The notes beneath the pieces are model-generated. The model did not search any database. It saw only the letters and a list, made by a program, of their open reading frames with translations, and was not told the origin of the DNA. Of a stretch of 64,000 nucleotides of DNA, positions 42,135 to 50,337 are shown in pieces. Both the position numbers and the translations under genes were made by a program. Each line of letters starts with the position of its first letter. The first letter of the stretch is position 1. The stretch is from Arsenicicoccus cauae (lineage in GTDB: Bacteria > Actinomycetota > Actinomycetes > Actinomycetales > Dermatophilaceae), in the NCBI RefSeq assembly GCF_009707125.1, contig NZ_WLVL01000039.1:279953-343952 (forward strand), given 5' to 3'.

Positions 42135-44171
42135 ATGCGTCACGACCACGCCCAGCACAGGAGTCACGACGACCACGGCGGGCACGAGCACGCGGACCAC
42201 GTCGAGGTCTTTCGCCGCCTCTTCTGGGTGATGCTGGTCCTTGCCGTCCCGGTCGTCGGCCTCAGCGAGATGTTCGCGATGCTCGCCGGCTACTCCCTGC
42301 CCGAGAGCTCTTGGCTGCCATGGGTCTCACCGGTCCTCGGCACGGTGATGTACCTCTGGGGCGGCCGACCGTTCCTCGAGGGCGGCTGGTCGGAGACACG
42401 CTCGCGCAGGCCCGGCATGATGCTGCTCATCGCGCTCGCCCTCACTGTTGCGTTCGGGGCCTCCTGGGGCGCGAGCCTGGGGCTGGTCGACCACACCCTC
42501 GACTTCTGGTGGGAGCTGGCGCTGCTGGTGGTGATCATGCTCCTCGGGCACTGGATCGAGATGAGGTCTCTGGCCCAGACCACCTCGGCGCTCGACTCGC
42601 TCGCCGCCCTCCTCCCGGACGAGGCCGAGAAGGTCGTCGGCGACGACGTGGTTGCCGTCGACCCCTCCGAGCTGGTGGTCGGTGACGTCGTCGTCGTCCG
42701 TCCGGGGGCCTCGGTCCCGGTGGATGGCCGGATCGTCGCCGGGTCCGCCAGCATGGACGAGTCCATGATCACCGGCGAGTCGCGGACCGTCCGCCGGGCA
42801 GCCGGCGACGCCGTGGTCGCGGGCACCGTCGCCACCGACTCGGGCCTGCGGGTCCAGGTGACGGCCGTCGGTGACGACACCACCCTCGCCGGGGTCCGCG
42901 CTCTGGTCGCCGACGCCCAGTCGTCCACCTCGCGAGCCCAGCGGATCGCCGACAGGGCTGCGGCCTGGCTGTTCTGGTTCGCGCTCGCGGCCGCGATCGT
43001 GACTGCGATCGTCTGGACCAGTGCGGGTATGCCGGACTCGGCCGTCATCCGCACCATCACGGTGCTCGTCATCGCCTGCCCCCACGCCCTGGGCCTGGCC
43101 ATCCCGCTGGTCGTCCAGATCGCCACCGAGCGAGCCGCCCGCGGAGGTGTCCTCGTCAAGGACCGACTGGCGCTGGAGTCCATGCGCACGGTGGACACCG
43201 TGCTCGTCGACAAGACCGGCACGCTGACCAAGGGCGAGCCCACCGTCACCGCCGTGGAGCCCGCCCGGGGTCGTTCGGCCGACGAGCTGCTTGCGCTGGC
43301 CGCCGCCGCGGAGACCGACAGCGAGCACCCTCTCGCACGCGCCATCGTCGGCGCCTCCCAGGCGCGAGCGATCTCGGTGGGGCGCGCCACCGACTTCTCG
43401 TCGTCGCCCGCAGTGGGCGTCCGAGCAACGGTCGACGGGTCCGTGGTCGAGGTCGGTGGTCCACAGCTCCTCGAGCAGCGGGCCCAGCGCGAGCTCCCCG
43501 CGGCGGATGCCTGGCGCGCCGAGGGCGCGATCATCCTCCACGTCCTGGTCGACGGCGAGGTGGCCGGGGCGCTAAGGCTCGCCGACGAGATCCGGGCCGA
43601 GTCCCGCGAGACGGTCGACGCCTTGCACGACCTCGGCATACAGGTGGTCATGATCACGGGCGACGCGCAGGCCGTGGCCGACACCGTCGGCCACGAGCTC
43701 GGCATCGACCGCGTCTTTGCGGGCGTCCGACCGGAGGACAAGTCCGCCAAGGTCGCAGAGCTGCAGGCCGAGGGCCGCCGGGTCGCGATGGTCGGCGACG
43801 GCGTCAACGACGCTCCCGCCCTCGCCCAGGCGGACGTCGGCATCGCGATCGGGGCCGGCACGGACGTCGCGATCGGCTCGGCCGGCGTCGTCCTCGCATC
43901 CTCCGACCCGCGGTCGGTCCTGTCGGTGGTCGAGCTGTCCCGGGCCACCTACGCCAAGATGCGCCAGAACCTCTGGTGGGCCGCCGGCTACAACCTCGTC
44001 TCGGTGCCACTCGCCGCAGGGGTGCTCGCACCCGTGGGCTTCGTCCTCCCCATGAGCGTCGGCGCCGTCCTGATGTCCCTGTCCACCGTGGTCGTGGCCG
44101 TCAACGCGCAGCTCCTGCGCCGTCTCGACCTCTCCCCCGGACAGAGCGCACACCGCCTCCGGGCCGCCTGA
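42135..44171 (+). CDS. copB: P1B-type heavy-metal ATPase, CopB-like (CPH motif)
   Basis: A 678-residue metal-exporting P-type ATPase. The N-terminus is His-rich (MRHDHAQHRSHDDHGGHEHA). Membrane motif VIACPHALGLAIP gives CPH, typical of the CopB/P1B-3 group (Cu2+ or Ag+). TGES, the phosphorylated Asp in DKTGTLTKGE, SEHPLARAI, ITGD and GDGVNDAPALAQAD are all intact. AGAGGA precedes the ATG at 42135. It is divergent from the two-component genes and preceded directly by a copper-operator-like palindrome. Confidence 0.9.
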   Translation: MRHDHAQHRSHDDHGGHEHADHVEVFRRLFWVMLVLAVPVVGLSEMFAMLAGYSLPESSWLPWVSPVLGTVMYLWGGRPFLEGGWSETRSRRPGMMLLIALALTVAFGASWGASLGLVDHTLDFWWELALLVVIMLLGHWIEMRSLAQTTSALDSLAALLPDEAEKVVGDDVVAVDPSELVVGDVVVVRPGASVPVDGRIVAGSASMDESMITGESRTVRRAAGDAVVAGTVATDSGLRVQVTAVGDDTTLAGVRALVADAQSSTSRAQRIADRAAAWLFWFALAAAIVTAIVWTSAGMPDSAVIRTITVLVIACPHALGLAIPLVVQIATERAARGGVLVKDRLALESMRTVDTVLVDKTGTLTKGEPTVTAVEPARGRSADELLALAAAAETDSEHPLARAIVGASQARAISVGRATDFSSSPAVGVRATVDGSVVEVGGPQLLEQRAQRELPAADAWRAEGAIILHVLVDGEVAGALRLADEIRAESRETVDALHDLGIQVVMITGDAQAVADTVGHELGIDRVFAGVRPEDKSAKVAELQAEGRRVAMVGDGVNDAPALAQADVGIAIGAGTDVAIGSAGVVLASSDPRSVLSVVELSRATYAKMRQNLWWAAGYNLVSVPLAAGVLAPVGFVLPMSVGAVLMSLSTVVVAVNAQLLRRLDLSPGQSAHRLRAA

Positions 44172-44730
44172 CCGCGGCAGGCCGCGGCGGCATGCCGCGC
44201 GCTCGGTCGTTGCTGTCGGGATCGGCCGCGGGCGCTCTGCTCGACCGGGTCTCGGCGACGCGGGTGAGGGCGGCCTCCACCAGCTGCGCGTTCCCGGCAG
44301 CGGTCGTGCCGCCCGGCAGCCGGGTGGTGTCTTCGAGGCCGACCCGGGTGTCCAGCCCCAGTCGGGCAGCGAGGTCGACGGCTGTACAGGTGCTGCCCTC
44401 TGCGCCGTGGAGCAGGACCGGGAGCTCCGGCTCGAGGCGGTGGACTTCGTCGACGAGTGGCGTCGCCTGACGGGCCACCCAGGCGGCGGCATCCTCGTCT
44501 GGGACGTCGGGCAGCGCCGTCCACGACCGGACCGACCGGACCCGTGCCGCCGGGTCGGGTGATGCCCAGGCGCCGGTGGTCACGCCCACGGGAACGCCCG
44601 GACACGCCTGTCGAACGGCCAGCACGAACCTCGCCACGTCATCGGCGTCCAAGGTGTCCACCCCGGCGGCGTCCTTGGGGTGGACGTGCACGGCTGAGGC
44701 GCCGGCATCGACAGCCGCCCGCGCCTCCAC
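44101..44730 (-). CDS. BKACE-family (DUF849) protein, N-terminally shortened
   Basis: Similar to 3-keto-5-aminohexanoate cleavage enzymes: zinc ligands HVHPKD near residues 15-20 and the late Glu in RVGLEDTTRLPGG. The frame starts at GTG 44730, and an in-frame stop lies just upstream (44764-44766), so the usual first beta-strand (the TACLNG-type region, ~30 residues) is absent. The C-terminus runs ~45 residues past the expected end, overlapping copB by 71 bp on the opposite strand. It is probably a decaying gene. If active, it would cleave a beta-keto acid with acetyl-CoA. Confidence 0.5.
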   Translation of the reverse strand: MEARAAVDAGASAVHVHPKDAAGVDTLDADDVARFVLAVRQACPGVPVGVTTGAWASPDPAARVRSVRSWTALPDVPDEDAAAWVARQATPLVDEVHRLEPELPVLLHGAEGSTCTAVDLAARLGLDTRVGLEDTTRLPGGTTAAGNAQLVEAALTRVAETRSSRAPAADPDSNDRARGMPPRPAAVRRPGGGVRSVRGRGRDGAGAAR

Positions 44731-44796
44731 CGCGACCTCGCGCTCGGGCCTCGCGGCTCGGCGTCAGCGAGGACCGCAGGGACCCAGGGGCATGCG

Positions 44797-44834
44797 AAGG
44801 GCCCCGACCAGCGTCTCCGCCGGCCGGGGCCCTT
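44797..44834 (-). terminator. Hairpin downstream of tRNA-Arg
   Basis: Perfect 10-bp arms AAGGGCCCCG (44797-44806) and CGGGGCCCTT (44825-44834), 21 bp past the 3' end of the tRNA-Arg gene on the minus strand. No T-run follows. Confidence 0.5.
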
Positions 44835-44854
44835 GCTTCTGTCTCAACACAGAG

Positions 44855-44927
44855 CGCACCCGAAGGGATTCGAACCCCTAACCTTCTGATCCGTAGTCAG
44901 ATGCTCTATCCGTTGAGCTACGGGTGC
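44855..44927 (-). tRNA. tRNA-Arg (anticodon ACG)
   Basis: 73 bases on the minus strand. Acceptor stem GCACCCG/CGGGTGC with discriminator G, D-loop AACGGATA, anticodon stem TCTGA/TCAGA around CTACGGA (anticodon ACG, wobble A presumably edited to inosine), and T-arm with GGTTCGAATCC. CCA is not encoded. It reads CGN arginine codons, which are abundant in a high-GC genome. Confidence 0.95.
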
Positions 44928-45028
44928 AGTTGCCGCGCCGCCCGTGGTCGTCCGCAACGAGGTACGACTTTACAGCAGAGGGGGCCTCCCCACGAAATCG
45001 GTCGACCGGACCCGAGCCGGTGGCGGCC

Positions 45029-45808
45029 TTAGTAGCGGCGGCGGGGCCGGGTGTGGGTGACCAGGCGAGCCAGCGAGGGCGGACCCTGCAGCAGGTAGCG
45101 ACGGGCCAGCCGCTTGGGCTCGCGCGACAGGCGGTAGGCCCACTCGAGGTGGTTGTCCTGGTAGAACTGCGGCGCCCGCTGCACGGTCCCGGCGATGAAG
45201 TCGGCCGCCGCGCCGTAGGCCAGCAGGGCCCGCGCCCCGGACGCGATGCCGTGGTCGCGGATCCAGTCCTCCTGGCGCGGTTTGCCCAGCCCCACGACGA
45301 CGACGTCGGTGCCGGCCTCGCGCACCGTCTCGGCCCAGCGGGCCGCGCCCTCGGGCGAGGTGATGTCGGCCCGCTCCGGGGCCCAGGTCCCCGCGATGCG
45401 GAGGTCCGGCAGACGGCGGCCGAGCTCCTCGCGCAGACGCACGTGCATGTCCGGCATACCGCCGAGGAAGCCGACCGACGCACCCTCCTCGGCCGCCACG
45501 CGCAGCTGGGGCTCCAGCAGGCTCGCGCCCGTCAGCCGGGGGTAGGTCACGCCGGTCACCCGCTTGGCCGTGAGGACGAAGGGCGCGCCGTCCATGAGGG
45601 TCAGCCAGCGCAGACCGCCAGAGCCGTCGCCCACCGAGCCGGCAGAGCGGTCGTGCGAACCCGAGGGGTACCAGTGCAGGTGGTCGAGGTTGGCGGACTC
45701 GATGGCGAGCGGGCGGCCCTCGCCCCGCAGGGCGGCGCGATAGAGGTCCATGACCTCCTGCTCGCTCCCGGCGTCGACCTGGACCCCACCCATCAGCAGC
45801 TGCTGCAC
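45029..45808 (-). CDS. WecG/TagA/CpsF-family glycosyltransferase (GT26)
   Basis: A 259-residue GT26 enzyme, which adds ManNAc, ManNAcA or glucose to lipid-linked precursors of cell-wall or secreted polymers. Family motifs: [47 protein letters not shown] and [20 protein letters not shown] use the GTG at 45808, with GAGGAG nine bases upstream, over a TTG further out. It stands alone, divergent from pckG, 10 kb from the polysaccharide cluster. Confidence 0.85.
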   Translation of the reverse strand: MQQLLMGGVQVDAGSEQEVMDLYRAALRGEGRPLAIESANLDHLHWYPSGSHDRSAGSVGDGSGGLRWLTLMDGAPFVLTAKRVTGVTYPRLTGASLLEPQLRVAAEEGASVGFLGGMPDMHVRLREELGRRLPDLRIAGTWAPERADITSPEGAARWAETVREAGTDVVVVGLGKPRQEDWIRDHGIASGARALLAYGAAADFIAGTVQRAPQFYQDNHLEWAYRLSREPKRLARRYLLQGPPSLARLVTHTRPRRRY

Positions 45809-45856
45809 GTGACCGCACTCCTCGCGTCTCGTCAAACGAATCTCGACTCAACTATG

Positions 45857-45875
45857 TCAGGCAAGGTGAACCTCA
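45857..45875. promoter_or_regulatory. Weak DtxR/IdeR-like site between wecG-type gene and pckG
   Basis: TCAGGCAAGGTGAACCTCA matches the IdeR/DtxR consensus at 13 of 19 positions (my count), in the gap between the divergent glycosyltransferase and pckG genes. The match is weaker than the efeU box and could be chance. Confidence 0.2.
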
Positions 45876-45987
45876 TTGTGACCTTCCCCGCAGATCGACT
45901 CTCTCGGTGGCCGGGCCTGTGGGCAGCGGTTACCGTGACAAGCACGCCTTGCCAATGACGGCAACCAGAAGGGATGGCCGGATCCAC

Positions 45988-47784
45988 ATGTCCACCACGC
46001 ACAAGAAGCTCGCGGCCTGGGTCGAGGAGATCGCCGCTCTGACGACGCCCGACCAGATCCACTGGATCACCGGCACGGACGAGGAGGCCGCGCAGCTCAA
46101 CCAGGCGCTGGTCGACTCCGGGACCTTCATCAAGCTCGCCGAGGACAAGAAGCCCAACAGCTACTACGCCGCCTCGGACCCGGGTGACGTCGCTCGCGTG
46201 GAGGACCGCACCTACATCTGCTCCAAGGACGAGAAGGACGCGGGCTTCACCAACAACTGGATGGCCCCGGACGAGATGAAGGGCATCATGCGCGACCTCT
46301 ATCAGGGGTGCATGAAGGGCCGTACGATGTACGTCATCCCCTTCGTGATGGGTCACCTCGAGGCCGACCAGCCGATGTACGGCGTCGAGATCACCGACTC
46401 CGCCTACGTCGTCGCCTCGATGCGCGTCATGGCCCGCGTCGGCTCGGCCGTGCTCAAGCAGATGGAGGAGACGAAGGCCGACTTCGTCGAGTGCCTGCAC
46501 TCCGTCGGTGCGCCGCTGGCCGAGGGCGAGCAGGACGTCCCGTGGCCCTGCAACGACACCAAGTACATCGTCCACTTCCCCGAGGAGCGCGCGATCTGGT
46601 CCTTCGGGTCCGGCTACGGCGGCAACGCCCTGCTCGGCAAGAAGTGCTACGCCCTGCGCATCGCGTCGGCCATCGCCCACGACGAGGGCTGGATGGCCGA
46701 GCACATGCTGATCCTCAAGCTCACCAACCCCGAGGGCAAGACCCACTACATCGCCGCCGCCTTCCCCAGCGCCTGCGGCAAGACCAACCTCGCCATGCTC
46801 GCCCCCACCATCCCGGGCTGGAAGGCCGAGATGGTCGGCGACGACATCGCCTGGATGCGCTTCGGCGAGGACGGCCGGCTGTATGCCGTCAACCCCGAGT
46901 TCGGCCTCTTCGGCGTCGCTCCCGGCACGGGGTGGAGCACCAACCGGTCCGCGATGGAGACGATCGAGGCCGGCAACTCGGTGTTCACCAATGTCGCCCG
47001 CACCAAGGACGGCGACGTCTGGTGGGAGGGCATGACCGACGAGAAGCCCGCCGAGCTCATCGACTGGAAGGGCAACGAGTGGACCCCGGAGTCGGGGGAG
47101 AAGGCCGCCCACCCCAACGCCCGTTTCTGCACACCGATCAGCCAGTGCCCGATGGCCGCGCCGGAGTACGACTCCCCCAACGGCGTGCCGATCTCGGCGA
47201 TCCTCTTCGGCGGGCGTCGCGCCACGACCATCCCGCTCGTGGCCCAGTCCCGCGACTGGACGCACGGCACCTACATGGGCGCCACGCTCTCCTCGGAGAC
47301 CACGGCCGCCGCGGTCGGTGCGGTCGGCGTCGTGCGCCGCGACCCGATGGCCATGCTGCCCTTCATCGGCTACAACGCCGGTGACTACGTGCAGCACTGG
47401 CTCACCATCGGCCAGAAGGGCGACGCGGACAAGATGCCCAAGATCTTTCAGGTCAACTGGTTCCGCAAGGACGACGACGGCAAGTTCGTGTGGCCGGGCT
47501 TCGGCGAGAACTCCCGCGTCCTCGCCTGGGTCGTCGACCGCCTCGAGGGCAAGGCCGAGGGCGTCGAGTCCCCGATTGGCCTGCTGCCCAAGCCCGAGGA
47601 GATCAACACCGACGGCCTCGACCTCACCGACGAGCAGCTCGCCACCGCGCTGGCCTTCGACAAGGCGAGCTGGGAGAAGGAGCTCCCCCTGGTCGAGGAG
47701 TGGTTCGGCAAGTTCGGCGACGAGCTGCCCGTCGAGCTGCGCGCCGAGCTCGACGGCCTCAAGGACCGCGTCTCCAAGGCCTGA
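45988..47784 (+). CDS. pckG: Phosphoenolpyruvate carboxykinase (GTP)
   Basis: A 598-residue GTP-dependent PEPCK that interconverts oxaloacetate and PEP, the first committed step of gluconeogenesis. The P-loop [13 protein letters not shown] contains the hyper-reactive Cys typical of the GTP class. [20 protein letters not shown] binds substrate, and [12 protein letters not shown] contributes the metal-binding acids. The start at 45988 ([14 protein letters not shown]) matches the usual actinobacterial N-terminus. A strong two-way hairpin follows the gene. Confidence 0.96.
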   Translation: MSTTHKKLAAWVEEIAALTTPDQIHWITGTDEEAAQLNQALVDSGTFIKLAEDKKPNSYYAASDPGDVARVEDRTYICSKDEKDAGFTNNWMAPDEMKGIMRDLYQGCMKGRTMYVIPFVMGHLEADQPMYGVEITDSAYVVASMRVMARVGSAVLKQMEETKADFVECLHSVGAPLAEGEQDVPWPCNDTKYIVHFPEERAIWSFGSGYGGNALLGKKCYALRIASAIAHDEGWMAEHMLILKLTNPEGKTHYIAAAFPSACGKTNLAMLAPTIPGWKAEMVGDDIAWMRFGEDGRLYAVNPEFGLFGVAPGTGWSTNRSAMETIEAGNSVFTNVARTKDGDVWWEGMTDEKPAELIDWKGNEWTPESGEKAAHPNARFCTPISQCPMAAPEYDSPNGVPISAILFGGRRATTIPLVAQSRDWTHGTYMGATLSSETTAAAVGAVGVVRRDPMAMLPFIGYNAGDYVQHWLTIGQKGDADKMPKIFQVNWFRKDDDGKFVWPGFGENSRVLAWVVDRLEGKAEGVESPIGLLPKPEEINTDGLDLTDEQLATALAFDKASWEKELPLVEEWFGKFGDELPVELRAELDGLKDRVSKA

Positions 47785-47793
47785 CCTACCGGG

Positions 47794-47900
47794 GGTAGGG
47801 GCATCGACCGGCCTTCGTCCCCCAGGTCGATGATCCCGCCCCCGGTAGGGGCATCGACCGGCCTTCGTCCGCCAGGCTGATGATCCCAAGGCCGGTCGAT
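47794..47900 (+). repeat. 50-bp tandem repeat and partial inverted copy after pckG
   Basis: A 27-bp sequence beginning GGTAGGGGCATCGACCGGCC occurs at 47794-47820 and 47844-47870, an exact 50-bp period. A reversed piece, AAGGCCGGTCGAT (47888-47900), pairs perfectly with 47853-47865, so the second copy can form a 13-bp hairpin. Non-coding, between convergent genes. Confidence 0.75.
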
Positions 47901-47913
47901 CTTGTCCCCCCGG

Positions 47914-47968
47914 TATGCCGAAGCCCGGCGCGTGACCTCGTGCAGGTCACGCGCCGGGCTTCGGCATA
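47914..47968. terminator. 25-bp perfect hairpin between convergent genes
   Basis: The arms 47914-47938 and 47944-47968 are perfectly complementary over 25 bp with the 5-base loop CGTGC. The stem contains TATGCCGAAGCCCGGCGCGT. It lies between pckG and the convergent gene ending at 48023 and should terminate both. A stem this long and perfect is unusual for a plain terminator. Confidence 0.75.
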
Positions 47969-48022
47969 CGACCACTCGGCGGGAGGTGCCGGCCGCTCGC
48001 ACCCCGGTCCGGCAGGTCCGCG

Positions 48023-48658
48023 TCAGCCCGTCGTCACGGCGATCTCGTCGCCGAGACGCCACCCCGGGGCCAGCGGCAGCTGGTCGCCCGACCAGAACCT
48101 GCCGGGGTCGTACCAGCTCGACGGGCGGCCCGGCTCGAGCAGCCCCATCTCCTCGTAGGTCACCGCCACGACCTCCGCGCAGTAGGCCAGCTCGGGGCGC
48201 GCCGAGATCGGTCGCTGCTCGTGCCGCCACGGCAGGTGACCGCGTCGCCCCCGCAGCCACCGGCCCGCGAGGGTCGCGGTGCGCGGGAAGCTCGTGCCGT
48301 CCCATCGCGCGATCGTCCGCAGCAGCGCGTCCTCCTGCTCGCGCCCCACCTCAGGGGTGAGCTGCCGCAGGAAGCCCCGCTGGCCGTAGGCGTCGTGCCA
48401 GCGCGTCACCGCGTCCCTCAGGTCGTGCAGCTGCACCCCGCGCTGGTGCTGCCCGCTCCACAGGTCGACCAGGCCCTTGCCCAGCTCGGCGTGCCACATC
48501 AGCGGCGGCAGGTCGTCCAGCACCACCGCCATGCCGACGTGGTTGACGGGGGCGTTGGTCAGGACCTGGATCGCCCGGTCGGCGCCCTTGGCCCCCCGAA
48601 ACACCCAGATGTCACCGGTGCGAGCGTGGTCCACGGCCTGGTCGAGCGTGATCGCCAT
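48023..48658 (-). CDS. Permuted NlpC/P60-like (YiiX/YebB-type) papain-fold protein
   Basis: A 211-residue protein resembling permuted papain-like hydrolases, in which His precedes Cys. GDIWVFRGAKGADRAIQVLT and APVNHVGMAVVL (His near residue 41) are followed by RPELAYCAEVVAVTYEEMGL (Cys near residue 172). No signal peptide is seen, so it is probably cytoplasmic. Relatives act on peptides or lipids, but the substrate here is unknown. The ATG at 48658 is chosen over a much longer frame made of shadow sequence. Confidence 0.65.
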   Translation of the reverse strand: MAITLDQAVDHARTGDIWVFRGAKGADRAIQVLTNAPVNHVGMAVVLDDLPPLMWHAELGKGLVDLWSGQHQRGVQLHDLRDAVTRWHDAYGQRGFLRQLTPEVGREQEDALLRTIARWDGTSFPRTATLAGRWLRGRRGHLPWRHEQRPISARPELAYCAEVVAVTYEEMGLLEPGRPSSWYDPGRFWSGDQLPLAPGWRLGDEIAVTTG

Positions 48659-48709
48659 GCGCCGAGTCTGGCACCCCCTCCCGGCAGGGGCGGTGGCTAT
48701 CCTCGTGCC

Positions 48710-48886
48710 GTGAGACGCATCTCGTGGTGGAAGGTCCTCGGCGCGGCCGGCCTCGCCGGGGTCGCGGCGACCGGCGTCCTGGTGGCCCGGGGCGAGCGGC
48801 AGCGACGCGCCATGACGTCGGCCGAGGTGCGGTCGCGGCTGCACCGGCGGTATGCCGAGCTCGGCGACCCCTCCTACCGCCGGTAG
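48710..48886 (+). CDS. Small single-helix membrane protein
   Basis: A 58-residue ORF: MRRISWWKVLGAAGLAGVAA begins with a basic end and enters one membrane helix, followed by a basic cytosolic tail RGERQRRAMTSAEVRSRLHR. Small proteins of this layout are common in Micrococcales. GTG start, weak ribosome site. It lies divergent from the papain-like gene. No function can be assigned. Confidence 0.5.
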   Translation: MRRISWWKVLGAAGLAGVAATGVLVARGERQRRAMTSAEVRSRLHRRYAELGDPSYRR

Positions 48887-49022
48887 GCGCGGCGGAGCTG
48901 CACGTCGAGCGGAGGCACCCCGGAGCCGCACACCGGGAGCGGGGACAGGTCGAGGCGCGAGCGGTGCGGGGTCGCACGGAGCCGGCGTGCGCTGTGGCGG
49001 GCGACGAGCCGTGCGAGCAGCA

Positions 49023-49418
49023 TCAGCTCGCTCCCGTCGCGCCCGGGGCCACCTGGCCCGCTTGCCCCGGCACCTGCTGACCCGGCGGCTGCTGACCCGG
49101 CACCTGCCCCGCTTGGCCGGGCCCCTGACCCGGCATACCTCCGGGTCCGCCGGGCGCACCGCCGCCCGGACCGCGGCCCGGGCCGCCCATCCCACCCGCC
49201 GTCTGGCTGTTGATCGTGGGGGCGGCCGCGGCGACCGCGCCTCCCCCGACCGTGGCCAGGCCGACGGCGAGCGCAGCGGCCACGGCCGTCGTGCGGCCCG
49301 ACCACCGGGTGGGAGCGGTTGCCGGTGCCGCGCCGGGTGCCCCGCCGGGTGTGGCGCCCGGAGCCACCGAGGGCGCGGGCGCCGCATTGGTGGCGTCGTT
49401 CTTGAGGTGCGGGTTCAT
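49023..49418 (-). CDS. Gly/Pro/Gln-rich single-helix protein
   Basis: A 131-residue protein with a short Ala/Pro-rich head, one helix (TTAVAAALAVGLATVGGGAV) and an outer tail rich in Gly, Pro, Gln and Met, with repeats such as PGQ, QVPGQ and GGPG. AAGGAG precedes the ATG. It is divergent from the response regulator at 49581 and may be one of its targets. The Gly-rich tail resembles the linker in the glycosyltransferase at 51893. Function unknown. Confidence 0.6.
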   Translation of the reverse strand: MNPHLKNDATNAAPAPSVAPGATPGGAPGAAPATAPTRWSGRTTAVAAALAVGLATVGGGAVAAAAPTINSQTAGGMGGPGRGPGGGAPGGPGGMPGQGPGQAGQVPGQQPPGQQVPGQAGQVAPGATGAS

Positions 49419-49580
49419 CTCGGTCTCCTTGCCTGGCGGGTTGCGTCGTGCCACCGACGATCCGCAGTCGCGCTGTGGCGAGGCTGTGATCTCCATGTCG
49501 ACGGGCCAGGAGTCCGCCATAGTGGTCCCACAGGCTCGCCACAGGAAGGCCCTGCCACCGCCACAGGAAGGCCCGGTGTC

Positions 49581-50330
49581 ATGAGGAGCATGAGCACGCA
49601 CACCACCTCCGCCCCGGCCCTGCGCCGACTCGACGGCTCGCCCGTCCGCGTCCTCGTCGTCGACGACGAGGCCAACATCGCCGAGCTGCTGTCCATGGCC
49701 CTGCGCTACGAGGGCTGGGAGGTGCGCACCGCGGGCACCGGCCTCGAGGCGGTCCGCGCCGCACGGGAGTTCAAGCCCGACGCGGTCGCCCTGGACATGA
49801 TGCTGCCGGACTTCGACGGCCTGGAGGTCCTGCGCAAGATGCGTCAGGAGGACCCCAACATCCCCGTCCTGTTCCTCACGGCCAAGGACGCCGTCGAGGA
49901 CCGCGTGGCCGGCCTGACGGCGGGCGGCGACGACTACGTCACCAAGCCCTTCAGCCTCGAGGAGGTGGTGGCGCGGCTGCGAGCCCTCATGCGCCGCACC
50001 GCGATCGCCGAGGAGGAGTCGGCATCCCTGCTCGTCGTGGGGGACCTGGTCATGGACGAGGACGCCCACGAGGTCCGTCGCGGTGACGACGAGATCACCT
50101 TGACCGCGACGGAGTTCGAGCTGCTGCGCTATCTCATGCGCAACCCCAGGCGCGTCCTGTCCAAGGCCCAGATCCTCGACCGGGTGTGGAACTACGACTT
50201 CGGCGGCCAGGCCAACGTCGTCGAGCTCTACATCTCCTACCTGCGCAAGAAGGTCGACCACGGGCGGAAGCCGATGATCCACACCATGCGCGGCGTCGGC
50301 TACGTCCTCAAGCCGGCCGACGGGGCCTGA
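49581..50330 (+). CDS. OmpR-family response regulator
   Basis: 249 residues. Receiver domain: VRVLVVDDEANIAELLSMAL, phospho-Asp in VALDMMLPDFDGLEVL, FLTAKDA and Lys in DDYVTKPFSLEEVVARL. C-terminal winged helix: TLTATEFELLRYLMRNPRRV, VVELYISYLRKKVD and IHTMRGVGYVLKP. The ATG at 49581 follows GGAAGG; the ATG at 49590 is also possible. It is paired with the kinase gene 7 bp downstream and probably controls the envelope genes that follow. Confidence 0.93.
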   Translation: MRSMSTHTTSAPALRRLDGSPVRVLVVDDEANIAELLSMALRYEGWEVRTAGTGLEAVRAAREFKPDAVALDMMLPDFDGLEVLRKMRQEDPNIPVLFLTAKDAVEDRVAGLTAGGDDYVTKPFSLEEVVARLRALMRRTAIAEEESASLLVVGDLVMDEDAHEVRRGDDEITLTATEFELLRYLMRNPRRVLSKAQILDRVWNYDFGGQANVVELYISYLRKKVDHGRKPMIHTMRGVGYVLKPADGA

Positions 50331-50337
50331 TCAGCGC

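Noticed and set aside
45832..47889. 685-residue frame opposite pckG
   Set aside because: A shadow of pckG: Leu/Gly/Asp/Val-rich with no family signature, and no ribosome site.
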